Below are positions 1 to 9,067 of a stretch of 64,000 bases of DNA, in pieces. The stretch's first letter is position 1, and the number at the start of each line of letters is the position of its first letter. The notes beneath the pieces were generated by a model, which was given only the letters and a program-made list of their open reading frames with translations, made no database searches and was not told the origin of the DNA. The stretch covers positions 124,001 to 188,000 of the forward strand of contig NZ_JABXGD010000004.1 in NCBI RefSeq assembly GCF_022627955.1, read 5' to 3'. The position numbers and the translations under genes are program-made. The stretch comes from Microbacterium sp. C5A9. GTDB taxonomy: Bacteria; Actinomycetota; Actinomycetes; Actinomycetales; Microbacteriaceae.

Positions 1-42
1 CAGCAGGCTGTCCTCGGCGCGGTCGCGGTATCCGCGGGGCAT
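1..42 (-). CDS. 5' end of an unidentified gene, possibly actinobacterial holin-like
   Basis: An ATG on the minus strand at 42 opens a reading frame beginning MPRGYRDRAEDSLL that leaves the window after 14 codons. It starts one base after the TGA of the YtxH-type gene, so the two are almost certainly co-transcribed and coupled. In actinobacteria, YtxH-like proteins often sit beside a phage-holin-superfamily III membrane protein with a similar N-terminus. That identification is from family memory and is tentative, because only the first 14 residues are visible. Confidence 0.4.
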   Translation of the reverse strand, partial: MPRGYRDRAEDSLL

Positions 43-43
43 G

Positions 44-466
44 TCAGTCTCCGGACTTCGCTGCGGTGGAACGTGCAGACGTGGACTTCTTGGTCGCGGG
101 CTTGCTCGGGGCATCCTTCTTGGCTGCGTCCTTGGCCTCGTCGACGGCGTCCTCGGTCGCGTCGACGATGTCCTCAGCAGCCTTGCGGCCCGCGGCGACG
201 GCGGAGTCGAGGCGCTGTCCGGCGGTCTTGTCGCCACCGCTCGCCGACTTGACGACCTTCTGCACGCCGGTCCAGATCGCGCCGGGCACGGCCGCGGCCT
301 TGTCGCCGACGTAGCCCTTGACCTTGTCGACCTGCTCCTGCACCGGGTCGAGGTTCCAGACCTTGAGCCACTGCGTCTTGATCTGCTCGTAGCGCTCGCG
401 TCCTGCGCGCGTCCCGAGTACGTATCCCACGCCGAGTCCTACGACGAGTCCGATCTTCCCCTTCAT
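44..466 (-). CDS. YtxH-domain envelope protein
   Basis: The 140-aa product begins with a short glycine-rich hydrophobic segment (residues about 5-18) followed by TRAGRERYEQI, the hallmark of YtxH-like general-stress or envelope proteins. The rest is a charged amphipathic helix ending in an Ala/Lys-rich low-complexity tail (residues about 105-140). A single N-terminal membrane anchor with a cytoplasmic helical domain is expected. The family's biochemical role is unknown. It lies downstream of hemY in the same direction but 180 bp away, so it probably has its own promoter. It is followed after one base by the partial gene at the window edge. Confidence 0.75.
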   Translation of the reverse strand: MKGKIGLVVGLGVGYVLGTRAGRERYEQIKTQWLKVWNLDPVQEQVDKVKGYVGDKAAAVPGAIWTGVQKVVKSASGGDKTAGQRLDSAVAAGRKAAEDIVDATEDAVDEAKDAAKKDAPSKPATKKSTSARSTAAKSGD

Positions 467-553
467 GGGGTCTCCTCACGTTGTGCCGGTGTGAACGCCC
501 TGCGGCGAACCGGCGGCTCGGCGCCGCCTGCCAGGTGTCCAGCGTAACGCCGT

Positions 554-569
554 ATGCCGATTTCGGCAT
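554..569. promoter_or_regulatory. 16-bp palindrome between hemY and the YtxH gene
   Basis: The 7-bp arms ATGCCGA and TCGGCAT are perfect inverted copies around a TT centre. The element lies about 90 bp upstream of the YtxH start and about 75 bp past the hemY stop. It could be an operator for the YtxH gene or a short hairpin. Nothing else supports either reading. Confidence 0.3.
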
Positions 570-645
570 CTATAGGTCAGAGGGTTGACAGACCGCGGCG
601 GATGAGGGTGGCTCCCCCGGCGCCAGAACGGCACGATCCGCCCCG

Positions 646-2256
646 TCAGTCCCAGAGGAGGGAACGTCGAAGACGATCGGCCTCCTGCTGCGCATCGGGC
701 ACGACCTGGGCGAGTCCTGTCCCCGCGAGCCAGGCGCCGACCGCCGCCAGCCCAGGCACGGCCTGCACCGCGGCGCGCGCTGCGGTGCGTCGCTCGCCGG
801 AGCCGATGATCGATGCCGGCTGCGACTGCACGAAGCGTGATCGGTGCGACGCCACGACGTCTGCCTGCGACAGCGAGACCCCGAGAAGCGCGGATGCCTC
901 GCGCACCGCGAGACGAGCCGCGGCGTCGTCGTCCAGGCTCGCGGTCGCCGGCGGCTCGCCCTGCGCGCCGAACGAGACGCGCACCACATGCCGATCGCCG
1001 GCCGCCCGTCGCACCCACTCCCACTTGGCCGTGGAATGGGTGAGGGCCTTGGCGGTGTGACTGCCCGGCACGGTCAGCACGCCGGTGCCCCGCGGCGCGC
1101 CGTCGAGCGCCGTCGGCGCGAGCAGCAGGGTCACGAGCTCGATCTCCGGCGACTCCGCGACATCCGTCGAGGCGAGTGCGGGGGCGACTCCGGCCAGCAG
1201 CGTCCGCGCTGAGATCTCGGGCGTCGCGATCACCAGGCCGTCGGCCGAGAGCACACCGTCATCCGCCTGGCCGGCGTCATCGGCCTCTCCCCCGGTCCGC
1301 GTGACCTGGCCCGGGAACTCTGCGGCCGCGACGCTCTCGATGGCGACGTTCTCGGTGGTGACGGCCCACGAGTCTCCGGACTTCGTGACCGATGCGACTC
1401 TGACGCCGGTGCGCACCACCGCACCGAGCTTCGCGAGATCGGCGACGAGTGCGTCGATCAGCACCGTCATGCCGCCGTCGAGCCCCTCGACCGCGGCACC
1501 CGGCGACTGGGCCCGAGCCGCGCGCGACGCGCTCTCGTCGCGCAGGGCCTGCACCGCTCCCGACAGCGATCCGACGCGGGTCAGCGCGGCGTTGAGTCCG
1601 GGGGCCGCCACGTCGACGTCGACGTCTTCGGGCGACGCCGAGTAGACGCCCGTGGTCACCGGAGCGACGAGACGATCGCGCACCTTCGCGCCCATGCGCG
1701 AGGCGACCAGCTTCCCCAGACTGTGGTTGTGACCGATCGTGAGCGGCGGTCGCACCCGGTCGAGGTACGCGCGCCACACGCCGGACCACCCGAGGATGCA
1801 CCGGACGTCGTCCTGGAACGGGTTCCCGGGGATGCCGAGGATGCCGCCCACCGGCAACGGCGCCGCCCCGACACCCGGGATGCCGGCGAGCCACGCACCT
1901 CCCGCGGCGGGTGCCACGATGCGGTCGGCGATGCCCAGGTCGTCGATCAGCGCACGCACGCGCCCACCACGGGTGGCGTAGCTCTCCGCACCCGCATCGA
2001 CCACGACGCCGTCGAGCTCTGCACGCTGGATCGCCCCGCCCACGGCCTCCGAGCCTTCCAGCAGCGTCACCCGCATGCCGACCTTGGCGCACTCTCTCGC
2101 CGCGATCAGGCCGCCGACGCCTCCGCCGACGACGATGACATGCGTCTGCGCGGCGCGTTCCGCGCGGGCTGCGAGCTCGGCGCGGGAAGACTCCGCGGCG
2201 CGCGTCTCGCCGGCATCTGCGGTCTCAGGGGCCATGTCTGCGGTCTCAGGGGCCAT
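646..2256 (-). CDS. hemY: Coproporphyrinogen III / protoporphyrinogen IX oxidase (HemY/HemG type)
   Basis: FAD-dependent oxidase of heme biosynthesis. In Gram-positive actinobacteria HemY homologues (CgoX) oxidise coproporphyrinogen III to coproporphyrin III in the coproporphyrin-dependent branch. The dinucleotide-binding motif VVGGGVGGL is near residue 42, followed by the family segment LLEGSEAVGGAIQ and an E-S-Y-A-T-RGGR region. Length (536 aa) is slightly above usual because of an Ala/Glu-rich N-terminal extension that contains a duplicated 7-residue unit. The ATG at 2256 is preferred because GGGAAGGA lies upstream of it. The second ATG, 21 bp on, has no ribosome site. The gene starts 17 bp after hemE and forms an operon with it. 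The partner genes hemQ and hemH are not in the window. Confidence 0.9.
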   Translation of the reverse strand: MAPETADMAPETADAGETRAAESSRAELAARAERAAQTHVIVVGGGVGGLIAARECAKVGMRVTLLEGSEAVGGAIQRAELDGVVVDAGAESYATRGGRVRALIDDLGIADRIVAPAAGGAWLAGIPGVGAAPLPVGGILGIPGNPFQDDVRCILGWSGVWRAYLDRVRPPLTIGHNHSLGKLVASRMGAKVRDRLVAPVTTGVYSASPEDVDVDVAAPGLNAALTRVGSLSGAVQALRDESASRAARAQSPGAAVEGLDGGMTVLIDALVADLAKLGAVVRTGVRVASVTKSGDSWAVTTENVAIESVAAAEFPGQVTRTGGEADDAGQADDGVLSADGLVIATPEISARTLLAGVAPALASTDVAESPEIELVTLLLAPTALDGAPRGTGVLTVPGSHTAKALTHSTAKWEWVRRAAGDRHVVRVSFGAQGEPPATASLDDDAAARLAVREASALLGVSLSQADVVASHRSRFVQSQPASIIGSGERRTAARAAVQAVPGLAAVGAWLAGTGLAQVVPDAQQEADRLRRSLLWD

Positions 2257-2262
2257 GTCTGC
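2221..2262. repeat. Perfect 21-bp tandem duplication at the hemY start
   Basis: Positions 2221-2241 and 2242-2262 are identical. The unit encodes MAPETAD and so duplicates the start codon together with six following residues. The duplication leaves two in-frame ATGs, and only the outer one keeps a ribosome-binding site. It looks like a recent slippage event in a non-conserved N-terminal tail. Confidence 0.9.
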
Positions 2263-2273
2263 GGTCCTTCCCG

Positions 2274-3296
2274 TCAGATCGAGTGGACGAGCTCGACGAT
2301 CCGCGTCAGCTGGTCGGGATCGGCCTCAGGCGGCACCCCGTGTCCGAGATTCACGATGTGTCCGCGCGCGGCACGACCGCGCTCGACCACGTCGCGCACG
2401 TGCGCCTCGAGCACGGGCCACGGCGCCGACAGCAGCGCCGGATCGATGTTGCCCTGCACCGACACGTCCTGGCCGAGGATCTTCGCGGCCTCGTCGAGCG
2501 GCATCCGCCAGTCGACACCGACGCCGTCGGCGATGCCGTCGAGTCGCATGTCGGCCAGGAACGGCCCGGTGCCCACCCCGAAGTGGATGCTCGGCACTCC
2601 GATGCCCTCGAGCGCCGTGCGCGAGTGGGGTGCCACGAAGGTGCGGTAGTCGGCGGTGCTGAGCGACCCGGCCCACGAGTCGAAGAGCTGCACCACGGAT
2701 GCTCCGGCGTCGCGCTGCGTCTCGAGGAACCGTCGGGAGATCTGCGCGAGCCAGCCCGCGAGTCGATGCCAGGCGTCGGGGTCGGCGTGCATCATGCCGC
2801 GCGCACGCAGATGCTCCTTCGAGGGGCCTCCCTCGACGAGGTAGGCGGCGAGGGTGAACGGCGCCCCCGCGAAGCCGATCAGAGGCGTGTCGCCGAGCTC
2901 GGCGGTCACCAGGCGCACGGCCTCGGCGATCGCGGTGCCGTCGAGCGAGTCGGGGTCGATCGCGGTGATGCGGTCGACGTCGGCCGCCGTGCGCACGGGG
3001 TTCGCGAACACGGGGCCGCGTCCGGGCTCGATCTCCACCTCGACGCCGGCGAGACGCAGCGGGATCACGATGTCGCTGAAGAACACCGCGGCATCGACGC
3101 CGTGCCGACGGACCGGCTGCAGAGTGATCTCGGCCGCGAGGTCGGGGGTGAGGCAGGCGTCCAGCATGCGCGTGCCCACGCGCAGCTCCCGGTACTCGGG
3201 CAGCGACCGCCCGGCCTGTCGCATGAACCACACGGGGGCATGTTCGGGGCGGGGTCCGGTGAGGGCGCGCAGCAGCGGAGCGTCGGAGAGAGGCAT
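2274..3296 (-). CDS. hemE: Uroporphyrinogen decarboxylase
   Basis: Converts uroporphyrinogen III to coproporphyrinogen III, the substrate of the downstream HemY. The 340-aa product has the substrate-binding signature [16 protein letters not shown] near the N-terminus, the FFSDIVIPL strand, the [10 protein letters not shown] motif, and a C-terminal VNLGHGVPP segment, all characteristic of HemE. The start at 3296 is chosen over a longer open frame because [12 protein letters not shown] matches the family N-terminus and is preceded by GGGAGG. It is transcribed divergently from hemA across a 63-bp gap, first in a hemE-hemY operon. Confidence 0.95.
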   Translation of the reverse strand: MPLSDAPLLRALTGPRPEHAPVWFMRQAGRSLPEYRELRVGTRMLDACLTPDLAAEITLQPVRRHGVDAAVFFSDIVIPLRLAGVEVEIEPGRGPVFANPVRTAADVDRITAIDPDSLDGTAIAEAVRLVTAELGDTPLIGFAGAPFTLAAYLVEGGPSKEHLRARGMMHADPDAWHRLAGWLAQISRRFLETQRDAGASVVQLFDSWAGSLSTADYRTFVAPHSRTALEGIGVPSIHFGVGTGPFLADMRLDGIADGVGVDWRMPLDEAAKILGQDVSVQGNIDPALLSAPWPVLEAHVRDVVERGRAARGHIVNLGHGVPPEADPDQLTRIVELVHSI

Positions 3297-3359
3297 GACT
3301 CCATCCTCCCATCCCGCCCCTCTGGCCGACCTGTGCGCGGGGAGGGGTAGAATCGATCC

Positions 3360-4667
3360 GTGCTGCTGTGTGTCACGGCGAGTCACAAGACCGCCTCCTT
3401 CGATTTGCTCGAACGCCTGAGCCGCACCCCCGATGACGTCGCCTCCACGATCGTGGACACCGCGTCATGCGTGCAGGGTGCGGTCGTTCTTGCTACCTGC
3501 AACCGCTTCGAGGCGTACGTCGAGATGGACGAACCGGTCACCGCGGCGGGCGCGATCGGCGTCGAAGCCGTGCTCGAAGCCGTCGAATCCGCCACCGGCA
3601 TCCCCACAGCCGAACTCGACGGCGCCTACGACGTGCACTCCGGTCGCCGCGTCGCCGAGCACCTGTTCTCGGTCGCCTCGGGCCTCGAATCCGTCGTGTC
3701 CGGAGAGGGCGAGATCGCCGGACAGGTCCGCCGCGCACTGAAGTCCGCCCGCAAGGACGGCACCACCTCGCCCGAGCTCGAGCGCCTCTTCCAGCGCGCC
3801 AGCCAGGCACAGCGCAAGGTCAAGAACGTCACCGCCCTCGGTCGCGCCGGCCGCTCGCTCGTGCGTCTCGCACTCGAGCTCGCCGACAGCCGCATCGCCG
3901 ACTGGGCTGCCGAGCGCGTCCTGCTGGTGGGCACCGGCGCCTACGCGGCCGTCACCCTCGCCACCCTGCGCGAGCGCGGCGCCGTCAACATCTCGGTGTT
4001 CTCGCCGTCCGGCCGCGCCGAGAAGTTCGCCGCGAAACACGGCATCCGTCCCGTCGCCGCCGACGACTACGCACGCATCGCCTCGCGGTCGAGCCTGCTG
4101 ATCACCTGCACGACGGCCACCGAGCCGGTGCTCACGCCGGCACACCTGCAGGCGCCGACAGGCATCGCGGCCGCGGGATGCCCCGTCGCATCGCACAGCC
4201 AGCTGGTGGTCGACCTCGGCATGCCCCGCAACGTCGACCCCGCGGTCGCCGCTCTCGAAGGCGTCGCGCTGCTCGATCTCGAGACGATCAGCCTGCACGC
4301 CCCTCTCGACGAGCTGCAGGCGACGGATGCCGCACGCACCGTCGTTCGTGAGGCCGCAGACACCTTCCATGTCGTCGGGAGCCGTCAGAGTGTAACCCCC
4401 TCGGTCGTGGCTCTGCGGTCGCACATCTTCGCGCTGCTCGACTCGGAGATCGACCGAGCACGCGCCCGCGGCGACGAGGACGGCAGGGTCGAGCAGGCTC
4501 TGCGGCACCTCACCGGAGTCCTCCTGCACACGCCGACCACACGCGCGCACGAGCTCGCCGCGTCCGGCCGTGCGGGAGATTTCGCCGCGGCGCTGACCAC
4601 GCTCTACGGCATCGAGCCCGCGGACGCCGCCCAGTCGTCCGACGAAGACACGGCCGCGACCGCCTGA
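3360..4667 (+). CDS. hemA: Glutamyl-tRNA reductase
   Basis: First committed step of C5-pathway heme synthesis: reduces glutamyl-tRNA(Glu) to glutamate-1-semialdehyde with NADPH. The catalytic cysteine is C47 in ATCNRFE. The GEGEIAGQV motif and an NADPH-binding segment ([10 protein letters not shown]) follow, and the C-terminal helical dimerisation domain is present, giving a normal length of 435 aa. The GTG at 3360 has no ribosome site, but TAGAAT lies exactly 6 nt upstream, indicating a leaderless transcript. It is divergent from hemE, so early and middle pathway steps share one short control region. Confidence 0.95.
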   Translation: MLLCVTASHKTASFDLLERLSRTPDDVASTIVDTASCVQGAVVLATCNRFEAYVEMDEPVTAAGAIGVEAVLEAVESATGIPTAELDGAYDVHSGRRVAEHLFSVASGLESVVSGEGEIAGQVRRALKSARKDGTTSPELERLFQRASQAQRKVKNVTALGRAGRSLVRLALELADSRIADWAAERVLLVGTGAYAAVTLATLRERGAVNISVFSPSGRAEKFAAKHGIRPVAADDYARIASRSSLLITCTTATEPVLTPAHLQAPTGIAAAGCPVASHSQLVVDLGMPRNVDPAVAALEGVALLDLETISLHAPLDELQATDAARTVVREAADTFHVVGSRQSVTPSVVALRSHIFALLDSEIDRARARGDEDGRVEQALRHLTGVLLHTPTTRAHELAASGRAGDFAAALTTLYGIEPADAAQSSDEDTAATA

Positions 4668-4700
4668 CGGGCGTCGCCCTCTCTGCACAGAAGCCCTCGA

Positions 4701-4717
4701 CGGGGGCCTGTCCCCCG
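4701..4717 (+). terminator. GC hairpin downstream of hemA
   Basis: Perfect 6-bp stem CGGGGG/CCCCCG with a 5-nt loop, 33 bp past the hemA stop. It has no U-tract, which is common in high-GC actinobacteria. A terminator role is inferred from position only. Confidence 0.35.
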
Positions 4718-4813
4718 CACGCGCGATGAGGACGACGGCTCCGCCCGAGCCTCACTCCTGCTTCATATCGTCGAACCCATGACAGCGTCCGACGCTCGGC
4801 GCAGACTGGGAGC

Positions 4814-5299
4814 ATGCTCGTGGACCCGAATGTGATCGGCATCATCATCGCCCTGTTCGCCTTCACCGCCACCGTGCTCGGCGGGGTCTCCCGCATGCTC
4901 GCGCGGCAGTCCCGCGGGCTGGATGTGCGCTTCGACAGGATCGATGACCGGTTCGCGAGTGTCGAGACGCAGATCACCGACCTGAAGACCGAGCTGAAGG
5001 GCGACATCGCGGACGTGAGAGTCGAGATCGCGGACCTCCGCACCGAACTGAAGACCGACATCGCCGCGGTCCGCACCGAACTCGCCGACGTCCGCGCCGA
5101 GCTCAAGACCGACATCGCCGCGGTCCGCGCCGAACTCGCCGACGTCCGCGCCGAACTCAAGAACGACATCGCCGCAGTGAAGACCGAACTCAAGGCCGAT
5201 ATCGCCGAGGTTCGCACCGAACTCAAGGCCGACATCGCCGACCTCCGCGTCTCGATCGCTCGCCTCGAGGGGCCGTTGCCGAAGCTGCAGCGCCTCTGA
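4814..5299 (+). CDS. Membrane-anchored coiled-coil repeat protein
   Basis: The 161-aa product has one N-terminal transmembrane helix (residues about 6-26), a short basic linker, then a long uninterrupted helix from about residue 40 to 150. The helix is built from alternating 11-residue units (for example TELKTDIAAVR) and 7-residue units (for example TELADVR), with hydrophobic a/d positions and alternating Lys/Glu/Asp, as in a right- or left-handed coiled coil. It ends LEGPLPKLQRL. No enzymatic domain is visible. It might tether or space a complex at the membrane, which is inference. Promoter box CAGACT lies 6 nt before the ATG. No homologous named family is recognised with confidence. Confidence 0.75.
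   Translation: MLVDPNVIGIIIALFAFTATVLGGVSRMLARQSRGLDVRFDRIDDRFASVETQITDLKTELKGDIADVRVEIADLRTELKTDIAAVRTELADVRAELKTDIAAVRAELADVRAELKNDIAAVKTELKADIAEVRTELKADIADLRVSIARLEGPLPKLQRL
5057..5164 (+). repeat. Two tandem 54-bp copies inside the coiled-coil gene
   Basis: Positions 5057-5110 and 5111-5164 differ at only a few bases and each encodes an 18-residue (11+7) coiled-coil unit. More degenerate units flank them on both sides. Near-identity at DNA level suggests recent expansion by slippage or recombination, so repeat number may vary between strains. Confidence 0.85.
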
Positions 5300-5336
5300 C
5301 CTCTCGCCGCCGTGCGTCGAGTGACAGACTGGACTC

Positions 5337-5909
5337 ATGGCCCTTCACATCACCGGAGACACCGCCGCTGACTCCCTGCTGACCGACAACCCCCTCGCTC
5401 TGCTGGTGGGCATGCTGCTCGACCAGCAGGTGCCCATGGAGACCGCGTTCGCGGGACCGCTCAAGATCGAGCAGCGCACCGGCGCCGCGGATGCCACGAC
5501 CATCGCCGGCATGGACCCCGACGAGTTCCTCACCGCGTTCAAGGAGACGCCCGCGGTTCATCGGTTCCCCGGCTCCATGGCCGCGCGCGTGCAGACCCTC
5601 TGCCAGGAGATCGTCGACCGGTGGGGCGGCGACGCGTCGGCGATCTGGACCGACGGCGACCCGTCGGGAGCGGAAGTGCTGACGCGCCTCAAGGCCCTGC
5701 CGGGATTCGGCGAGCAGAAGGCGAAGATCTTCCTCGCGCTGCTGGGCAAGCAGTACGGATTCACCGGATCCGGCTGGCGTGAGGCAGCCGGGGACTACGG
5801 CGTCGAGGGGTCGTTCCGCAGCGTCGCCGACATCGTCTCGCCCGAATCGCTGACCAAGGTGCGCGAGCACAAGAAGGCGATGAAGGCCGCTGCCAAGGCG
5901 AAGGCATGA
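5337..5909 (+). CDS. HhH-GPD-type base excision repair protein
   Basis: The 190-aa product matches the actinobacterial HhH-GPD family related to 3-methyladenine and endonuclease III glycosylases. It begins with a conserved region containing LLVGMLLDQQVPMETAF and carries a helix-hairpin-helix segment LPGFGEQKAKIFLALLGKQYG around residues 119-139. The expected role is recognition and excision of damaged bases, but substrate is not predictable from sequence. The start ATG has CAGACT 6 nt upstream. It overlaps the next gene by 4 bp (ATGA), so the DUF1801 protein is translationally coupled to it. Confidence 0.85.
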   Translation: MALHITGDTAADSLLTDNPLALLVGMLLDQQVPMETAFAGPLKIEQRTGAADATTIAGMDPDEFLTAFKETPAVHRFPGSMAARVQTLCQEIVDRWGGDASAIWTDGDPSGAEVLTRLKALPGFGEQKAKIFLALLGKQYGFTGSGWREAAGDYGVEGSFRSVADIVSPESLTKVREHKKAMKAAAKAKA

Positions 5910-6331
5910 AGCCCACCGGCGACGACGTCGCCGGACTCATCGCCCGCTCCGCCCCCGCCGTGCGACGTCGGGATGCCGAGACGCTGACCGCGCTCATGCA
6001 GGAGATCACCGGACGCGAACCGCAGACCTGGGGAACGATCATCGGCTTCGGCAGCTGCCACTACCGCTACCCCACGGGAACCGAGGGCGACAGCGGACTG
6101 CTCGGCTTCGCGCCGCGCAAGGCGGCGACGACGATCTATCTGTTCGACGGCGTCGACGCCCACCGCGACGCTCTCGAGAGGCTCGGTCCGCACACCACCG
6201 GCGTCGGATGCCTCTACATCAAGGATCTCGAGCAGGTCGATCTCGACGTGCTGCGCGGCATCCTGGAACGCTCGCTCGCCTGGGTCGAGGCGGGCGGTAC
6301 GGATCAGGTGCAGCTCACCGTCACCGGCTGA
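5906..6331 (+). CDS. DUF1801 domain protein
   Basis: The 141-aa protein has the DUF1801 pattern: an N-terminal helix, WGTIIGFGSCHYRYPTG with the conserved G-x-G...Y, then GFAPRKAATTIYLF and a final region GVGCLYIKDLEQVD. DUF1801 proteins resemble YdhG/frataxin-like folds, and their function is unsettled. Coupling by ATGA overlap to the HhH-GPD repair gene hints at a shared role in DNA damage or stress, which is inference. Confidence 0.85.
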   Translation: MKPTGDDVAGLIARSAPAVRRRDAETLTALMQEITGREPQTWGTIIGFGSCHYRYPTGTEGDSGLLGFAPRKAATTIYLFDGVDAHRDALERLGPHTTGVGCLYIKDLEQVDLDVLRGILERSLAWVEAGGTDQVQLTVTG

Positions 6332-6353
6332 CGGAGGCGGCGCCGCGGGCAGG

Positions 6354-6836
6354 TCAGCGCAGCACCTCGACCAGCGCGACCCAGGAGACGACGATCGCAG
6401 ACACGATCGCCAGCAGACACCCGGCCGCCGCGAGGTACAGCCCCGCCGGATTGCCCAGCGCGACGAGGATGCCCGCAGCGAGATAACCCGCGATCGGCAG
6501 GAATCCGACCAGGTACTTGAGGGGCCGTGCCCGGTCAGCGGGATCGGTGTCCGCAGCGATCAGCGTCGTCGCGTGTATCTGGAACGCGGACGCGAGCACG
6601 GCGATCAGAATCGTGAGGATGCCGAGCCAGACCTCGTCGATGCCCGGGACGAGACCGAGCCCCGACACGGTGAGCGCGAGGACGAGCGCCGCTATGCCCG
6701 CGAGGAGCCGCGCGGTGAGAGTCCGCGACTTCACGATCTCGCCGATGTTGACGCTCGCGGCGACGATCACGAGGCCTGCCAACGCCGCTGTCGCGCCTGC
6801 CATCGCGACATTGAACTCGCTCCAGTGCTCGATCAT
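6354..6836 (-). CDS. Four- or five-helix membrane protein of unknown function
   Basis: The 160-aa product begins MIEHWSEFNVAMAGATAALAGLVIVAAS and has about four or five hydrophobic segments (around residues 10-28, 45-65, 70-92, 110-132, 135-158). No signature motif is recognised; it resembles small uncharacterised actinobacterial integral membrane proteins. The start at 6836 is chosen because TATGCT lies exactly 6 nt upstream, matching the leaderless pattern of this genome, while the longer frame starting 7 codons earlier would place its start in front of that box. Confidence 0.65.
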   Translation of the reverse strand: MIEHWSEFNVAMAGATAALAGLVIVAASVNIGEIVKSRTLTARLLAGIAALVLALTVSGLGLVPGIDEVWLGILTILIAVLASAFQIHATTLIAADTDPADRARPLKYLVGFLPIAGYLAAGILVALGNPAGLYLAAAGCLLAIVSAIVVSWVALVEVLR

Positions 6837-6892
6837 GGGGTCAGCATAGGCCCGCACGGATCGGGGCGTGATCAGATCGGCGAGGCCGGGGT

Positions 6893-7645
6893 TCAGAGGT
6901 CTTCGGTGCCCGTGCGCTGCGTCGCCACCGCAGCACGGGCACGATGCCGGACAGCCGGAACCGCGAACAGAAGCACGATCGCCGCGATGATCCCCCGGAC
7001 GATCCAGAGCCCCGGGCCCCAGATCACCTCGTAGGTGCCGGGGATGCCGAAGAACGCGGCGATGATCTGCGCTTCGGCGCTGCGCCCGACCTCACCGCTC
7101 GAGATCGACAGGCCTCCGACGATGCACACCACGCCGAGGGCGAGCAGGACGAGCGGCATGATCGCCGCGGCCGGTCGAGCCTCACCGCGCATGATCAGAC
7201 CGATCGCCTTCACGAGCGAGACCAGGGGGAACACGAAGAAGAACCACACCAGGGCGCCGAGCATCACGCCGACGCCGATGAAGATCGGTACCCAGATCAG
7301 CATCCAGGGGCTCTCGTCGCCGATGAAGTAATCGGGGTCGCGCAGCATCGCGACCCCGAAGCCGAGCAGCGTTCCGACCGGGAGCACGACGAGCATGAGC
7401 CACGCCACGGGCATCGGCACCCGCTTGCGCTTCCCGAGGCGTGTCATCACGATCTGGATGACCAGCGCCGATGCGATCGCCGGGATTCCGAACATCGCGA
7501 TGATCGGCGCTGCGCCGTCGTTCTCGCGCAGGTCGAGCACGGCGAGCAGCATCCAGCTGATCGCGAGCGCACCGCTCACGATCAGCGCGACCGGACGTGT
7601 CGCCGTCCGCCGCTCCGCCTGAACGCTTCCCCCCGGAGCATCCAT
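6893..7645 (-). CDS. Multi-pass membrane protein, glyS-coupled
   Basis: The 250-aa product starts MDAPGGSVQAERRTATRP and has about six hydrophobic segments. No catalytic or transport motif is recognised. It begins 5 bp after the glyS stop codon in the same direction, so it is probably expressed from the glyS transcript by re-initiation. Whether it has any link with translation is unknown; co-transcription may be incidental. Confidence 0.65.
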   Translation of the reverse strand: MDAPGGSVQAERRTATRPVALIVSGALAISWMLLAVLDLRENDGAAPIIAMFGIPAIASALVIQIVMTRLGKRKRVPMPVAWLMLVVLPVGTLLGFGVAMLRDPDYFIGDESPWMLIWVPIFIGVGVMLGALVWFFFVFPLVSLVKAIGLIMRGEARPAAAIMPLVLLALGVVCIVGGLSISSGEVGRSAEAQIIAAFFGIPGTYEVIWGPGLWIVRGIIAAIVLLFAVPAVRHRARAAVATQRTGTEDL

Positions 7646-7650
7646 GGGAC

Positions 7651-9036
7651 TCAGGCGCCTTTGAGGCGCTCCGCGAGGTACTGGTGCAGCTCGTCGATCG
7701 AGACGCGCTCCTGGGCCATGGTGTCGCGGTCGCGCACCGTGACGGCACGGTCGTCGAGCGAGTCGAAGTCGACCGTGACGCAGAACGGCGTGCCGATCTC
7801 GTCCTGGCGACGGTATCGACGGCCGATCGCGCCCGCGTCGTCGAAGTCGACCGCCCACGAGCTGCGCAGGGTGTCGGCGACCTCGCGAGCCAGGGGCGAC
7901 AGGCGCTCGTTGCGGCTCAGCGGCAGAACCGCGGCCTTCACCGGAGCCAGGCGCGGGTCGAGCTTGAGCACGGTGCGCACGTCGGTGCCGCCCTTGGCGT
8001 TCGGCACCTCCTCTTCGCGATACGCGTCGACGAGGAATGCCATCATGGCGCGCGTGAGACCGAACGACGGCTCGATCACGTACGGCGTGTAGCGATCGCC
8101 CGTGGCCTGGTCGAAGTACGTCAGGCTCTGGCCCGAGGCCTCGCTGTGGCTCGACAGGTCGTAGTCGGTGCGGTTGGCGACACCCATGAGTTCGCCCCAC
8201 TCCTTGCCCGTGAAGCCGAAGCGGTACTCGACGTCGATGGTGCCGGCGGAGTAGTGCGCGCGGTCGTCTTCGGGCACGTCGAACTGACGCATGTTCTCGG
8301 GGTCGATCCCGAGGTCGATGAACCAGTTCCAGCAGGCCTCGACCCAGTGCTCGAACCACTCCTGCGCCTCGGCGGGCGGCGTGAAGAACTCGATCTCCAT
8401 CTGCTCGAACTCGCGCGTGCGGAAGATGAAGTTGCCGGGGGTGATCTCGTTGCGGAACGCCTTGCCGACCTGGCCGATGCCGAACGGCGGCTTCTTGCGG
8501 CTCGCGGTGAGCACGTTCGAGAAGTTCACGAAGATGCCCTGCGCGGTCTCGGGGCGCAGGAAGTACAGGCCGGACTCGTCGTCGACCACGCCGAGGTACG
8601 TCTTGACCAGGCCGGAGAAGGCCTTGGGCTCGGTGTACTGGCCCTTCGTGCCGCAGTTCGGGCAGGGCACGTCGGCGAGACCGTTCTCGGCCTTGCGGCC
8701 CTTGCGGGCCTCGAAGTCCTCGATGAGGTTGTCGGCCCGGAAGCGCTTGTGGCACTGCAGGCACTCGACCAGGGGGTCGGTGAAGGTCGCCACGTGACCG
8801 GATGCCTCCCAGACGCGCTTGGGGAGGATGATGCTGGAGTCGAGGCCGACCATGTCGCCCCGGCCGCGCACGAACGTCTGCCACCACTGACGTCGGATGT
8901 TCTCCTTGAGCTCGGTGCCGAGGGGACCGTAGTCCCATGCCGACCGCGAACCGCCGTAGATCTCACCGGCCTGGAACACGAACCCGCGGTGGCGGGCGAG
9001 GGCGATGACCTTGTCGAGGCGGGACTGTTCGGCCAC
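7651..9036 (-). CDS. glyS: Glycyl-tRNA synthetase (single-chain alpha2 type)
   Basis: Class II synthetase charging tRNA(Gly). The 461-aa length and sequence ([20 protein letters not shown] near the N-terminus, the [12 protein letters not shown] motif 2 region, and a motif 3 region with PSFGLTRAM) match the homodimeric archaeal/Gram-positive type, not the alpha2beta2 enzyme. A four-Cys zinc module (CLQCHKRF and CPNCGTKG) lies around residues 95-135. The GTG at 9036 is selected because the protein homology starts there and TTGGAGCC precedes it. A perfect 14-bp palindrome and a TAAGAT box lie in the upstream leader. Confidence 0.93.
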   Translation of the reverse strand: MAEQSRLDKVIALARHRGFVFQAGEIYGGSRSAWDYGPLGTELKENIRRQWWQTFVRGRGDMVGLDSSIILPKRVWEASGHVATFTDPLVECLQCHKRFRADNLIEDFEARKGRKAENGLADVPCPNCGTKGQYTEPKAFSGLVKTYLGVVDDESGLYFLRPETAQGIFVNFSNVLTASRKKPPFGIGQVGKAFRNEITPGNFIFRTREFEQMEIEFFTPPAEAQEWFEHWVEACWNWFIDLGIDPENMRQFDVPEDDRAHYSAGTIDVEYRFGFTGKEWGELMGVANRTDYDLSSHSEASGQSLTYFDQATGDRYTPYVIEPSFGLTRAMMAFLVDAYREEEVPNAKGGTDVRTVLKLDPRLAPVKAAVLPLSRNERLSPLAREVADTLRSSWAVDFDDAGAIGRRYRRQDEIGTPFCVTVDFDSLDDRAVTVRDRDTMAQERVSIDELHQYLAERLKGA

Positions 9037-9067
9037 GGTGGCTCCAATGGTCGGCTGTGGGAGATGA

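Noticed and set aside
4814..5299. Phage tail or surface adhesin from the repetitive coiled coil
   Set aside because: No phage genes surround it and the N-terminus is a simple membrane anchor without secretion or sortase signals.
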